Under the pieces are notes generated by a model. It had not been told where the DNA came from and ran no database searches. It saw only the letters and a program-made list of their open reading frames with translations. Shown here piece after piece: positions 46,132 through 54,644 of a stretch of DNA of 64,000 bases. Position numbers and translations under genes: made by a program. Source of the stretch: Arsukibacterium sp. (GTDB lineage: Bacteria > Pseudomonadota > Gammaproteobacteria > Enterobacterales > Alteromonadaceae); the NCBI RefSeq assembly GCF_018402695.1, contig NZ_JAGYIM010000023.1:116141-180140 (forward strand), given 5' to 3'. Positions within the stretch are counted from its first letter, which is position 1. Each line of letters opens with the position of its first letter.

Positions 46132-47421
46132 ATGACCCAACTTGTAATAGGCGACTGGTACGTTGATTTTAACAGTGGCAGCTGTGTTCGTAAAAGCGAC
46201 AGCTGGCCGGAACAGCAGCAAGATATGCGCCGGCTGGAACCTAAAAGCTGTCAGTTACTACAGGTGCTGGCAGAGCAGCCGGGCCAGCTGATCAATAAAG
46301 ACCTGTTGGTTGGCCGGGTATGGCCAGAAAGCTATGCCACTGATGATACGCTGGCAAGAACCTTGTCCAGGCTCAGAACCAGCCTGGATGATGATGCCAG
46401 AGCGCCGCGTTATATTGAAACCATACCAAAGCGCGGCTACCGGCTGATTGCAGCGGTAAGCAACCCAGCGGCCTCCGCGTTATCGTCTGCACCAGGCTCT
46501 ACTGCTGTGGCAAGCAAAGCAGCCCGCCGGACTATGCCAACCCTGCTGACGGCCTTGCTGCTGACATTATTCGCAGTAGCCGGCCTGCTGGCCTATGTTA
46601 CCCTGCGCCCTGCCACCGCGCCTGCCAACCCGGTCATCACCAAGGACTTACTGACCCGGGCCGATGATTATTATCATCAGATGCGTCTGGCCGATAATGA
46701 AATGGCGATTGCCCTTTATCAGCAGCATCTGAAACTGCACCCGGGTGCCGGCCTGGCTTATGCCGGTCTGGCCAATGCGCTGGTTCAGAAAACCATTCGC
46801 TGGTCGGGCGAACAACCCCGTGAGCACCGCACCCTGACGGCCAAAGTTGCCGCTGGTGCCCTGGCTGATGATGCCAGCCAGCAGCAACTGCAACGCGCGC
46901 TGGCGCTGGCACAGCAAGCAGTGGCGTTAAACCCGGACAACGCCACCACCTTAAAAGCACTGGGTTTTGTATTATCGGCACAGGGGCGGTATCAGGATGC
47001 CATAGGCGTTTATCAGCAGGCACTGCAAATTGACCCGCAAGCCTGGCAGGTACAACTTAATATTGGTGAACTGTATCAGGCCACAGACGCCATGCCTCTG
47101 GCGTTGCAGGCCTATGAAGCAGCTTTTGCGGCAATGTCTGAGCGTTACCAGCAGCAGGAAGTACAAATCCGGCCCTGGATAGCCGAGGTCGGCAGTATGC
47201 TGGGCGATCATTACCTGCATGCCGGCGATTACCAGACCGCCGAAAGCTGGTACCGGCAGGTGTTAAGCCTGGCACCATTGCATGAACAGGCAACACTGGG
47301 GCTGGCGCAGGTGTTACATGCCACCGGCGACAGCGCCGGTGCCCTGCAACTGTGCCGCGAGCTGAACCAACGACTGCAAACCGGCCATTCTTGTCAGCCA
47401 GCCAGCCGCAACAGCCAATAG
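46132..47421 (+). CDS. CadC/ToxR-type membrane transcription regulator with TPR repeats
   Basis: A 429-residue one-component regulator. Residues 1-105 are an OmpR/PhoB-type winged helix (LEPKSCQLLQVLAEQPGQLI, LSRLRTSLDDDARAPRYIETIPKRGYRLIA). One transmembrane helix at about 140-158 (LLTALLLTLFAVAGLLAYVTL) is followed by tetratricopeptide repeats (LNPDNATTLKALGFVLSAQG, YQDAIGVYQQALQIDPQAWQ, ESWYRQVLSLAPLHEQATLG). It should sense a periplasmic cue and act from the membrane. The divergent S41 peptidase gene with direct repeats between is the obvious target. Confidence 0.82.
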   Translation: MTQLVIGDWYVDFNSGSCVRKSDSWPEQQQDMRRLEPKSCQLLQVLAEQPGQLINKDLLVGRVWPESYATDDTLARTLSRLRTSLDDDARAPRYIETIPKRGYRLIAAVSNPAASALSSAPGSTAVASKAARRTMPTLLTALLLTLFAVAGLLAYVTLRPATAPANPVITKDLLTRADDYYHQMRLADNEMAIALYQQHLKLHPGAGLAYAGLANALVQKTIRWSGEQPREHRTLTAKVAAGALADDASQQQLQRALALAQQAVALNPDNATTLKALGFVLSAQGRYQDAIGVYQQALQIDPQAWQVQLNIGELYQATDAMPLALQAYEAAFAAMSERYQQQEVQIRPWIAEVGSMLGDHYLHAGDYQTAESWYRQVLSLAPLHEQATLGLAQVLHATGDSAGALQLCRELNQRLQTGHSCQPASRNSQ

Positions 47422-47430
47422 GATCCCTCT

Positions 47431-47457
47431 AAAATATTACGTAAAACGTAATATTTT
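47431..47457 (+). terminator. AT-rich hairpin terminator
   Basis: AAAATATTACGT at 47431-47442 and ACGTAATATTTT at 47446-47457 form a perfect 12-base stem around three bases, ending in T. It lies 10 bases beyond the regulator's stop codon. The stem is AT-rich, so termination may be partial. Confidence 0.55.
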
Positions 47458-47526
47458 TATTGCAAAACATATAATTCATGTCTAAGGTTTAGCAATAACA
47501 AGCGAACTGCTAAATCAGGTTGGGAC

Positions 47527-48165
47527 ATGAATACCAGAACATTACACCTTTTGCTGACACTGACCTTCTGGCTGGTGCTTACCCTTGTGTTGCTAAGTGC
47601 CCTGTTTGCGTTGGCACTGCCACTGCTGGACGAGCAGTTGCTTACCAGCTGGCAGGTACAGCTGGCTGAGACCACCAAGACTGAGGTTATCCTGGCCGGC
47701 AGCGAGACCGGCCTGCTACTGCAGACAACGCAGGGCGAGTTGTTGCTTGAAACCAGCGCATTTAGCCTGGCATTGAGCCGGGCCCTGACCATTTTACTGG
47801 CAGGCGGCATGGTTAGCGCCATTATTTATTTTTTAAGGCAACTGGTGGCCGACGTTAGCAGCGGCCGGCCGTTTTCGCGCCGCAGCGCGTCTGCCCTGCA
47901 GAAAACCGGCTATTTACTGGTAACCCTGCCTGTGGTGCTGTTTCTGGAAGTTTTCCTCCGTTTTTATTTGTTTATCCCCGCAGCCAGCCACAACTCGGAA
48001 TTTAACTTTACCCATATTCGGCTGCTAAGCGGCAGCGGCAATGACGTGCTGATTTATCCGGGTTTTAACATCACTCTGCTGTTAGCCGGCTGCTTTGTGC
48101 TGGTGATGGCCCGTGCCTTTTACGTGGGTGCGCAACTGCAAACCGACAATGATGAGATTATCTGA
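47527..48165 (+). CDS. DUF2975 membrane protein
   Basis: A 212-residue protein with four expected transmembrane helices (LTFWLVLTLVLLSALFALALPLL near the N-terminus; last helix ITLLLAGCFVLVMARAFYVG) and the family segment DVSSGRPFS before helix 3. DUF2975 proteins are typically encoded with a small XRE-type regulator, as here: its TGA stop overlaps the next ATG by one base. Function unknown. Confidence 0.8.
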   Translation: MNTRTLHLLLTLTFWLVLTLVLLSALFALALPLLDEQLLTSWQVQLAETTKTEVILAGSETGLLLQTTQGELLLETSAFSLALSRALTILLAGGMVSAIIYFLRQLVADVSSGRPFSRRSASALQKTGYLLVTLPVVLFLEVFLRFYLFIPAASHNSEFNFTHIRLLSGSGNDVLIYPGFNITLLLAGCFVLVMARAFYVGAQLQTDNDEII

Positions 48166-48377
48166 TGCCAATAGTAGTGAACTTAGACGTGATGCTGGCG
48201 CGGCGTAAAATGAAAATGAAAGAGCTGGCCGACCAGGTTGGTATCTCACAAACCAATTTATCGCTGTTAAAAAATAGTCACGTACGCGGTATCCGGTTCA
48301 ATACCTTAGAGAAGCTGTGTCAGGTGCTGCAATGCCAACCGGGCGATTTGCTTGAATATCAGGAGGAAAAACCATGA
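48165..48377 (+). CDS. XRE-family (YozG-type) small regulator
   Basis: A 70-residue helix-turn-helix protein (MLARRKMKMKELADQVGISQTNLSLLKNSHVRGIRF, then LEKLCQVLQCQPGDLLEYQ). Nearly all of it is the DNA-binding domain. It overlaps DUF2975 upstream and the serine hydrolase downstream (ATGA), so all three are translationally coupled. Probably autoregulates the operon. Confidence 0.85.
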   Translation: MPIVVNLDVMLARRKMKMKELADQVGISQTNLSLLKNSHVRGIRFNTLEKLCQVLQCQPGDLLEYQEEKP

Positions 48378-49657
48378 AGCCGCTGTCTTTAATAACGTTA
48401 TGTTTGTTTCTTTCAGCATGCCAGAACTACGATGTTGCAACGCTTACCGCAATCCCGCCAGAGGTGAAACAAAGCATTCGCGCAGCAGTAGACAATAAAC
48501 ACCGCCCCGGTGTTGTCATCGGTCTTGTTAACCCGACAGGCAGCTATTTCTACAGTTATGGTGTAACCCATGCTAATGGCGAAATGCCCTTATCTGAGCA
48601 CACACAATTTGCCACTGGTTCGCTGACAAAACTTTTTACCGCAGCGCTGTTTGAAACACTGGAGTCAGAAAACGTAGTGTCGCAACACACGTTGCTTGCT
48701 GATATCTGGCAAGGTATTGACGACGGCGCTGATACACGTCTGGTATATCTGGTTAATCACACGGCGGCACTACCCCGGGATTTATCAGCCGAAACCTTAG
48801 CGCAAAACAGTACCGACAGGTTACTGGCCACGCTATCACGTAAGGCTGATTTACCTGCGGACGACGCTTACTCAAGTGTGGGTATGGCTATTCTGGGGCT
48901 GGCATTGGCAGAAGCTAACAAGTCGTGCTTTGAAGACCAACTGAACAGTGAAATCCTGACACCACTTAAGTTAACCAGCACGGGCTTCGAACCTGACAAG
49001 GCGTTGCTGGCTGGCCGCCACCACACCACAGTGGCGGTTAAGTCTGTGGCAGGCGTGCCTGAAGTCGCCTATGGTGCTGGCGGTCTTTACTCAACCGCAG
49101 CGGATTTGAGTCGTTTTTTAAAACACCAAATGCAGCAAACCAGGCACTGGGGCTGGAAACAGTATCAGGATGAAAGTTTCGATGCCTTTTTTCATGGCGG
49201 AGACGGCAACGGTCATCAGGCCTTTATTGCGTTTCGTCCGGATAACCAGGTTGGTGTAGTATTGCTCAGCAATTCCTCTGCTGATGACGCACTACAGGAT
49301 ATCGCCCTGCATTTAATCGACCCCAGGATGAGCCTGCCAAACTTTCAGCACCGCCCCCGGCAACAATTACCGGAACACGCACTTTCGTTATATGCAGGAC
49401 ACTACCGACTAAAAGAAGATAAAGAGGGTAACCAAATTACCCTGGGTATTAGCGATAACCGACTGGTATATCGTGAGCTGACCCCTGCAGGCGATCTGGT
49501 TCGCCAGACGCCACTGCATGCTATTGACGAAAAAACCTTTGAATTAGCCGATGTCCCGGTTGTTATCACCTTTGAAAACGCGACGAACACCTCGGATGCC
49601 ACTTTACAATTCGAAAACCAGGCGTTTACGATGGTGCGCGTAAACCAGGAGCAGTGA
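48374..49657 (+). CDS. Serine hydrolase / beta-lactamase-related lipoprotein
   Basis: A 427-residue class C beta-lactamase-fold protein. A lipobox LFLSAC gives lipidation at about Cys16. The SxxK motif is TGSLTKL, the second motif DAYSSVG (YSS for the usual YxN), and the third FHGGDGNG (HxG). A C-terminal lipocalin-like beta domain (SLYAGHYRLKEDKEGNQITL) follows. Replacement of Asn in YxN makes a true beta-lactamase unlikely; peptidase or esterase is more probable. Third gene of the DUF2975 operon. Immediately past its stop lies phage-derived debris. Confidence 0.8.
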   Translation: MKPLSLITLCLFLSACQNYDVATLTAIPPEVKQSIRAAVDNKHRPGVVIGLVNPTGSYFYSYGVTHANGEMPLSEHTQFATGSLTKLFTAALFETLESENVVSQHTLLADIWQGIDDGADTRLVYLVNHTAALPRDLSAETLAQNSTDRLLATLSRKADLPADDAYSSVGMAILGLALAEANKSCFEDQLNSEILTPLKLTSTGFEPDKALLAGRHHTTVAVKSVAGVPEVAYGAGGLYSTAADLSRFLKHQMQQTRHWGWKQYQDESFDAFFHGGDGNGHQAFIAFRPDNQVGVVLLSNSSADDALQDIALHLIDPRMSLPNFQHRPRQQLPEHALSLYAGHYRLKEDKEGNQITLGISDNRLVYRELTPAGDLVRQTPLHAIDEKTFELADVPVVITFENATNTSDATLQFENQAFTMVRVNQEQ

Positions 49658-49658
49658 A

Positions 49659-49760
49659 TATGGAACAAGCGATCAATCCACCGGCTATATCGCAAAGTAT
49701 ATTTGTAAGAATATCGACGGCGCTAACCTCGACGAAGGTGTTTATGATGAAAATCCGGGC
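49659..49760 (+). pseudogene. Fragment of a P2-type phage replication endonuclease (gpA)
   Basis: In frame from 49659 the sequence reads about 34 codons including QSTGYIAKYICKNIDGANLD. In P2-like gpA proteins the YxAKY pair holds the two active-site tyrosines that cut and join DNA in rolling-circle replication, and KNIDG follows directly. Only this piece remains; it runs into repeat copy 1 at about 49756. It begins right after the serine hydrolase stop. It is a remnant of a prophage once inserted next to tRNA-Arg. Confidence 0.7.
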
Positions 49761-49906
49761 TTTCCTGCCCTCACCCTTCGGGCCAGCTGAAGCTGTTCAA
49801 AAGCGTTCCCGACGCTTTAGTCGAACACAGGTTCTCATCCTTCAGGTACTAAAAACAAAAAAACGCCGAAGTGGCGGTTGATTGTTTTGGTGCACCCGAG
49901 AGGATT
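49756..49906. repeat. Tandem repeat copy 1, with partial tRNA-Arg 3' end
   Basis: 151 bases nearly identical to 49910-50060. It holds a palindromic core (TTCAAAAGCG, then CGCTTTAGTCGAA), a minus-strand terminator-like hairpin (AACGCC/GGCGGTT region, 49861-49880) and the last 18 or so bases of tRNA-Arg including the CCA triplet. The tRNA copy stops after GAGAGGATT and lacks the rest of the gene. Confidence 0.85.
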
Positions 49907-49909
49907 ATT

Positions 49910-50041
49910 CGGGCTATCCTGCCCTCACCCTTCGGGCCAGCTGAAGCTGTTCAAAAGCGTTCCCGACGCTTTTGTCGAACACAGGTTCTCATCCTTCAGG
50001 TACTAAAAACAAAAAACCGCCGTAATGGCGGTTGATTGTTT

Positions 50042-50060
<19 letters not shown>
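49910..50060. repeat. Tandem repeat copy 2, joined to the intact tRNA-Arg
   Basis: Second copy, offset 154 bases from the first. Its right end forms the 3' end of the complete tRNA gene. The core AAAAGCG-TTCCCGA-CGCTTTT (a hairpin flanked by GTTC and GAAC) looks like a REP-type intergenic palindrome. Confidence 0.85.
50006..50033 (-). terminator. Terminator of tRNA-Arg
   Basis: On the minus strand AACCGCC-ATTAC-GGCGGTT (50033-50015) is followed by a T-rich run. It begins nine bases beyond the tRNA CCA end. A weaker version of the same hairpin occurs in repeat copy 1. Confidence 0.8.
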
Positions 50061-50118
<58 letters not shown>

Positions 50119-50145
50119 AACCTTCGCACTTTGGTGCGAGCGCGC

Positions 50146-50151
50146 ATTATA
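50146..50151 (-). promoter_or_regulatory. -10 box of the tRNA-Arg promoter
   Basis: Perfect TATAAT on the minus strand 28 bases upstream of the tRNA 5' end, followed by a GC-rich GCGCGC discriminator as in stringently controlled stable-RNA promoters. The -35 element is weak. Confidence 0.6.
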
Positions 50152-50279
50152 GACAGGCTTTTACTGTAAGTCTATTACCTGACAGTGCGTTTTTTAGGCA
50201 AACAGTTTAATAAGCGATGATTGCACCGCTGCCAGTGACAAGCTAGAGTAGCTTTATTGTGGTTAAGGAACCTTGTTGC

Positions 50280-52199
50280 ATGGGTCGTTTTTTTAGCGCG
50301 TTGCGCTATTGGCACTGGATATTGCTAGCAACACTGGCCGGTGTTGCCTTATGGGCTACAGAAACGTTAGTACAACACGAACAGCAACTTAACCGCAGTC
50401 AGCAGTTACGCCAAGAAGTAGCCAGTGCCGGCCAGCTGAAAGCAATGCTGGAATCGGAATTAAACCTTCCCCTTTATTTAACGGTAGGCCTGGCGTCTTA
50501 TGTTAAGGCCAGTGGCGGCAAAGTAGATAAAGCCGAGCTGGACATTCTGCTGCCCGGCCTGGTGCAACAAGCCAAACATATCCGCAATATTGGTGTGGCG
50601 CCGGGTAACCGGTTGCAATACATTTACCCGCTGGCCGGCAATGAGCGGGCGTTGAATTTATACTACCCCGATTTACCCGACCAATGGCCACTGGTAGAAG
50701 AAACGATTCAAAGCGGCCAGGCGCGTCTGGTTGGCCCGGTACGGTTGGTGCAGGGCGGCCAGGCGTTTATTTATCGTCTACCTATTTTTATTCCGGACGA
50801 TAGTTACTGGGGTATTTTAAGCACCGTAATCAATATTGAAACTATCTGGTCGTTGCTGGCTGCCAGCGCCGCCGAGCAGAATGTTACCATTGCCCTGCGC
50901 GCCAAAACACCTGATCAGCATGAGTATGGCAACAGCTTTTTTGGTGAACCACGTTTATTCTACGACGACAGCCTGCTACTGAACCTGGCAATTCGTGGCG
51001 CCGATTGGCAAATGGCAATAAGAGCAGCAGAACCCGTTATCGACCGGGGCACCTGGTTACGGGCCGGACTGTACTTCGCTACGTTATGTTTGCTGGCCTT
51101 GTTAGCCTGGTTATTTTATTCCCGGCAACAACTGCGGTTTACCGCCGCTGAATTGAGCCGCAGTGAAAGCTATTTGCGGGCAGTTACCGATAACGTATTA
51201 GATGCCATTATTGTGACCAATGAAGAAGGCATTATTGAAGACGCCAACTTGTCCTGCTACCGAATATTTGATTACCCCAGGGGCAGTTTACAGGGCTTGC
51301 ACTGGTCGATGCTGCTGGCTACCCCGGAAAGCATCGAAGCCATTTACAGTGCAACCTCCAAGCCCGAACAAGAGTTTGAAGGCAGTGGTTTGCGCCAGGA
51401 TAGCAGTCAGTTTGAGTTATCGTTATCACGCACCCGGCTGGCGCTGGGCGACCAGCAGTATCAACTGCTACTGATGCGGGATATTACCAGTCGCAAACGA
51501 ATGGAAAAGGTAAAGAATGATTTTGTCGCCACCGTTAGCCATGAGTTACGCACACCGCTCACTGCCATTAATGGCGCCCTGGGCCTGGCGATAAGTGGCG
51601 CGCTCGGCGACTTAAACCGCTCAGCCCAGAAAATGCTGACCATGGCACACAACAGTTGCGGTCAGTTAAATCAGCTGATTAACGATTTACTGGACACTGA
51701 ACGACTGGCCAGTGGAAAAATACGGTTTGATATCAAGACTGTAGCTTTGCTTCCTATACTGGAGCAAAGCATAACCCAAATTGCCGCCATGCAGCATAAA
51801 CAGCGGCTGGTGATACGCTGCGACAAAGACACCACCGACAGGGTGCTGGCGGATAAAGGCCGCTTAAGCCAGGTGTGCCTGAATTTACTGTCTAATGCCG
51901 TCAAGTTTTCACCGCCAGACAGTACAGTTGAAATTACCCTGTCAGAGCATAATAAGCTGATTCGGGTTAGTATTGTTGACCAGGGAAATGGGGTGGCCGG
52001 AGAGTTTCTGCCGCAACTGTTTCAACGCTTTGCTCAGGCTGATAACCAGGACAGCCGCCAGCATGCCGGCACCGGTTTAGGGCTGGCAATCAGTAAGGCA
52101 CTGATCGAGCAAATGGCCGGCCAGATTGGCTATGAACGTCGCCAGCAGGGCAGTTGTTTTTACTTTGAGCTGCCGGCCGCCACGCCGGACCCGGCTTAA
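50280..52199 (+). CDS. CHASE-PAS hybrid-free sensor histidine kinase
   Basis: A 639-residue membrane kinase. N-terminal helix at about 10-28, a periplasmic CHASE domain (AKHIRNIGVAPGNRLQYIYPLAGN), a second helix at about 265-285 (LYFATLCLLALLAWLFYS), a PAS domain at about 300-400 (DNVLDAIIVTNEEGIIEDAN), then HisKA with the phosphoacceptor in FVATVSHELRTPLTAI and the ATPase domain (LLSNAVKFSP, DQGNGV, GTGLGLAISK). No receiver domain and no adjacent response regulator. A GTG at 50259 would lengthen it, but AAGGA sits ten bases before ATG 50280. Ligand unknown. Confidence 0.9.
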   Translation: MGRFFSALRYWHWILLATLAGVALWATETLVQHEQQLNRSQQLRQEVASAGQLKAMLESELNLPLYLTVGLASYVKASGGKVDKAELDILLPGLVQQAKHIRNIGVAPGNRLQYIYPLAGNERALNLYYPDLPDQWPLVEETIQSGQARLVGPVRLVQGGQAFIYRLPIFIPDDSYWGILSTVINIETIWSLLAASAAEQNVTIALRAKTPDQHEYGNSFFGEPRLFYDDSLLLNLAIRGADWQMAIRAAEPVIDRGTWLRAGLYFATLCLLALLAWLFYSRQQLRFTAAELSRSESYLRAVTDNVLDAIIVTNEEGIIEDANLSCYRIFDYPRGSLQGLHWSMLLATPESIEAIYSATSKPEQEFEGSGLRQDSSQFELSLSRTRLALGDQQYQLLLMRDITSRKRMEKVKNDFVATVSHELRTPLTAINGALGLAISGALGDLNRSAQKMLTMAHNSCGQLNQLINDLLDTERLASGKIRFDIKTVALLPILEQSITQIAAMQHKQRLVIRCDKDTTDRVLADKGRLSQVCLNLLSNAVKFSPPDSTVEITLSEHNKLIRVSIVDQGNGVAGEFLPQLFQRFAQADNQDSRQHAGTGLGLAISKALIEQMAGQIGYERRQQGSCFYFELPAATPDPA

Positions 52200-52366
52200 A
52201 AGTTGCACTATGCCGGCTTTTGTCTTAATTTGCTTACCATTGGCTGCAAAGCCCGGTATTTTATCGCCAATTTTGGCATACTACATCAGCTACAGCTCAC
52301 CTTGTCTGGTGCAGCTGATAATAATGACTAGCGGCCAAGCCGCAACCACGCCACGGAGACATAACA

Positions 52367-54535
52367 ATGCGCAAAACATTACTCGCTACTGCGATGAGTG
52401 CCATTTTTGCTCTGAGCGCCTGCTCAGACAATACGGCACCAACCCAAGCAGAAACCACACCCTCAGCCGTTGAGAATACCGAAGTGACCAGCAGCAACCC
52501 CTTTTTCCAGCCAAGCAGCCTGCAGTATCAGGCACCTGACTTTAGCGCAATTAAAGATGATCATTTCCTGCCGGCCTTTGCCGAAGGTATGAGCCGGCAT
52601 ATGGCCGAAGTAGAAGCCATTGCCAATAATCCAGAAGAACCGACCTTTGAAAACACCCTGGTTGCCCTGGAGAAAAGCGGTGAAATGCTGGGCCGGGTAG
52701 CACGGGTGTTTTACAACCTGAGCGGTACCGACAGCAATGAAAAACGCCGGGAAATTCAGTCTGAACTGGCGCCGAAAATGGCAGCTCACTCAGACAACAT
52801 CAATTTAAACCCGGCATTATTTGCCCGGATTAAAACCATTTACGATAACCGGAACGATTTAGAACTGGATGCCGAAAGCACCCGGCTGGCTGAAGTTTAT
52901 TACGAGCGCTTTGTCCGGGCCGGTGCCGAGCTGACTGAAGAGCAGAAAACCGCTATTCGCGCCTTAAACGAAGAGCACTCTACCCTGACCAATAAGTTCT
53001 CCCAGAACCAACTGGCTGAAACTAAAAATATTGCGGTAGTGGTTGATAGCAAAGAAGAACTAGCCGGCTTATCTGAAGCCCAGATCACTGCTGCAGCGAA
53101 CGCAGCTAACGCAGCCGGCCATGAAGGTAAGTATCTGCTTAGCATTACTAACACCACCCGCCAGCCGGTATTAAGCCAGCTGGATAACCGCGAACTACGC
53201 AAGCGGGTGTGGGAAGCCTCAGCCTATCGCGGCCAGAGCGGTGAATTCGACAGTACCCCTATTGTCAGCCGCTTAGCGCAACTGCGGGCGGAGCGCGCCA
53301 AGTTACTGGGCTATGAAAACTGGGCCACGTATGGCCTGGAAGCGCAAATGGCGAAAACGCCAGAGGCGGTATTCGACATGCTGGGCAGCATGGTGCCGGC
53401 GGTAGTGGAAAATACCAAGCAAGAACTGGCTGACATTAATGCCATGATCAAGCAACAAGGTGGTGATTTTGAAGCCGAACCCTGGGACTGGGAATACTAT
53501 GCCGAGCTGGTTCGCCAGGCTAAATACGATTTAGACGAAGACGAAGTTAAACAATACTTTGAATTTAACCGGGTACTGGAAGACGGTGCGTTTTATACGT
53601 TAAACCGCTTTTATGGCGTGCGGTTTGAACCACGGCCAGATTTACCGGTATACCACCCGGACGTAAAAGCCTATGAAGTGTTCGACGCCGATGGCACCAG
53701 CATGGCCATTTTTTATGCTGACTACTTTGCCCGTGACGGCAAACGTGGCGGCGCCTGGATGAGCTCGTTTGTTGGCCAGTCGCACTTACTGGGCACCAAG
53801 CCGGTAGTGGTGAATGTGATGAACATTCCAAAAGCGCCAGATGGCGAGCCGACATTAATCAGCTACGACCATACCACCACCATTTTCCACGAACTGGGTC
53901 ATGGCGTGCACGGTATGTTCTCAAACGTGAACTACCCAACCTTAGCCGGCACTTCGGTATCGCGTGACTTTGTTGAGTTCCCGTCTACTTTCGAAGAAGA
54001 CTGGGCGCAACATCCTGAGGTGTTACCTAATTACGCCAAGCACTATGAAACCGGTGAGCCCATTCCTAAAGAATTGCTGGATAAAGTACTGCGCTCACGC
54101 AGCTTTAACCAGGGCTATGACACCCTGGAATATATGTCTGCGGCACTATTAGATATGGAATGGCATTCTTTGTCAGCCGATGCGCCATTACAGAATGTTA
54201 ATGAGTTCGAAGCGGCAGCGCTGAAAAAGCATGGCGTAGATTTAGCAGCGGTACCACCGCGCTATAAATCGACTTTTTTCTCCCATTCAATGGGCGGCGG
54301 CTATTCTGCCGGTTACTATGCCTATATGTGGAGTGAAATTCTGGCGGCTGATGCCTATGCCTATGTGCAGTCACGGGGTGGTTTAACCCGCGAGAATGGT
54401 GATCACTACCGGAAAAATATTCTGGAAGTAGGTAACTCACGGCCGACCATGGACTCTTACAAAGCGTTCCGGGGCCAGGAGCCAACTACTGACGCACTGC
54501 TAATCCGCCGCGGCCTGAAAACCAAAGTAGATTAA
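52367..54535 (+). CDS. dcp: M3-family peptidyl-dipeptidase, lipoprotein form (Dcp-like)
   Basis: A 722-residue zinc metallopeptidase that removes C-terminal dipeptides. Lipobox LSAC at about residue 19 makes it a lipoprotein, facing the periplasm. The catalytic motif FHELGHGVHGMF and the downstream SxDFVEFPST element identify the M3 family, and the length fits Dcp rather than the shorter oligopeptidase A. The gene is single, 165 bases after the kinase, with a terminator behind it. Confidence 0.9.
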   Translation: MRKTLLATAMSAIFALSACSDNTAPTQAETTPSAVENTEVTSSNPFFQPSSLQYQAPDFSAIKDDHFLPAFAEGMSRHMAEVEAIANNPEEPTFENTLVALEKSGEMLGRVARVFYNLSGTDSNEKRREIQSELAPKMAAHSDNINLNPALFARIKTIYDNRNDLELDAESTRLAEVYYERFVRAGAELTEEQKTAIRALNEEHSTLTNKFSQNQLAETKNIAVVVDSKEELAGLSEAQITAAANAANAAGHEGKYLLSITNTTRQPVLSQLDNRELRKRVWEASAYRGQSGEFDSTPIVSRLAQLRAERAKLLGYENWATYGLEAQMAKTPEAVFDMLGSMVPAVVENTKQELADINAMIKQQGGDFEAEPWDWEYYAELVRQAKYDLDEDEVKQYFEFNRVLEDGAFYTLNRFYGVRFEPRPDLPVYHPDVKAYEVFDADGTSMAIFYADYFARDGKRGGAWMSSFVGQSHLLGTKPVVVNVMNIPKAPDGEPTLISYDHTTTIFHELGHGVHGMFSNVNYPTLAGTSVSRDFVEFPSTFEEDWAQHPEVLPNYAKHYETGEPIPKELLDKVLRSRSFNQGYDTLEYMSAALLDMEWHSLSADAPLQNVNEFEAAALKKHGVDLAAVPPRYKSTFFSHSMGGGYSAGYYAYMWSEILAADAYAYVQSRGGLTRENGDHYRKNILEVGNSRPTMDSYKAFRGQEPTTDALLIRRGLKTKVD

Positions 54536-54595
54536 GCACGCAGCAAGTCGAACCGGCTGACGTCAAGCCAGCCGGTTCTCATATCAATTACTACA

Positions 54596-54624
54596 AAAAG
54601 CCCGGTTAATATCACCGGGCTTTT
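54596..54624. terminator. Bidirectional terminator between dcp and pmbA
   Basis: AAAAGCCCGG at 54596-54605 and CCGGGCTTTT at 54615-54624 form a 10-base stem with T tracts on both strands, serving two convergent genes. A second hairpin (AACCGGCT / AGCCGGTT, 54551-54577) lies just before it without a T tract. Confidence 0.85.
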
Positions 54625-54644
54625 CTTTTACTGGCGCAGTTGAA

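Noticed and set aside
49880-49906. A second tRNA gene in repeat copy 1.
   Set aside because: Only the last part of the acceptor/T arm is present; the anticodon and D arms are absent.
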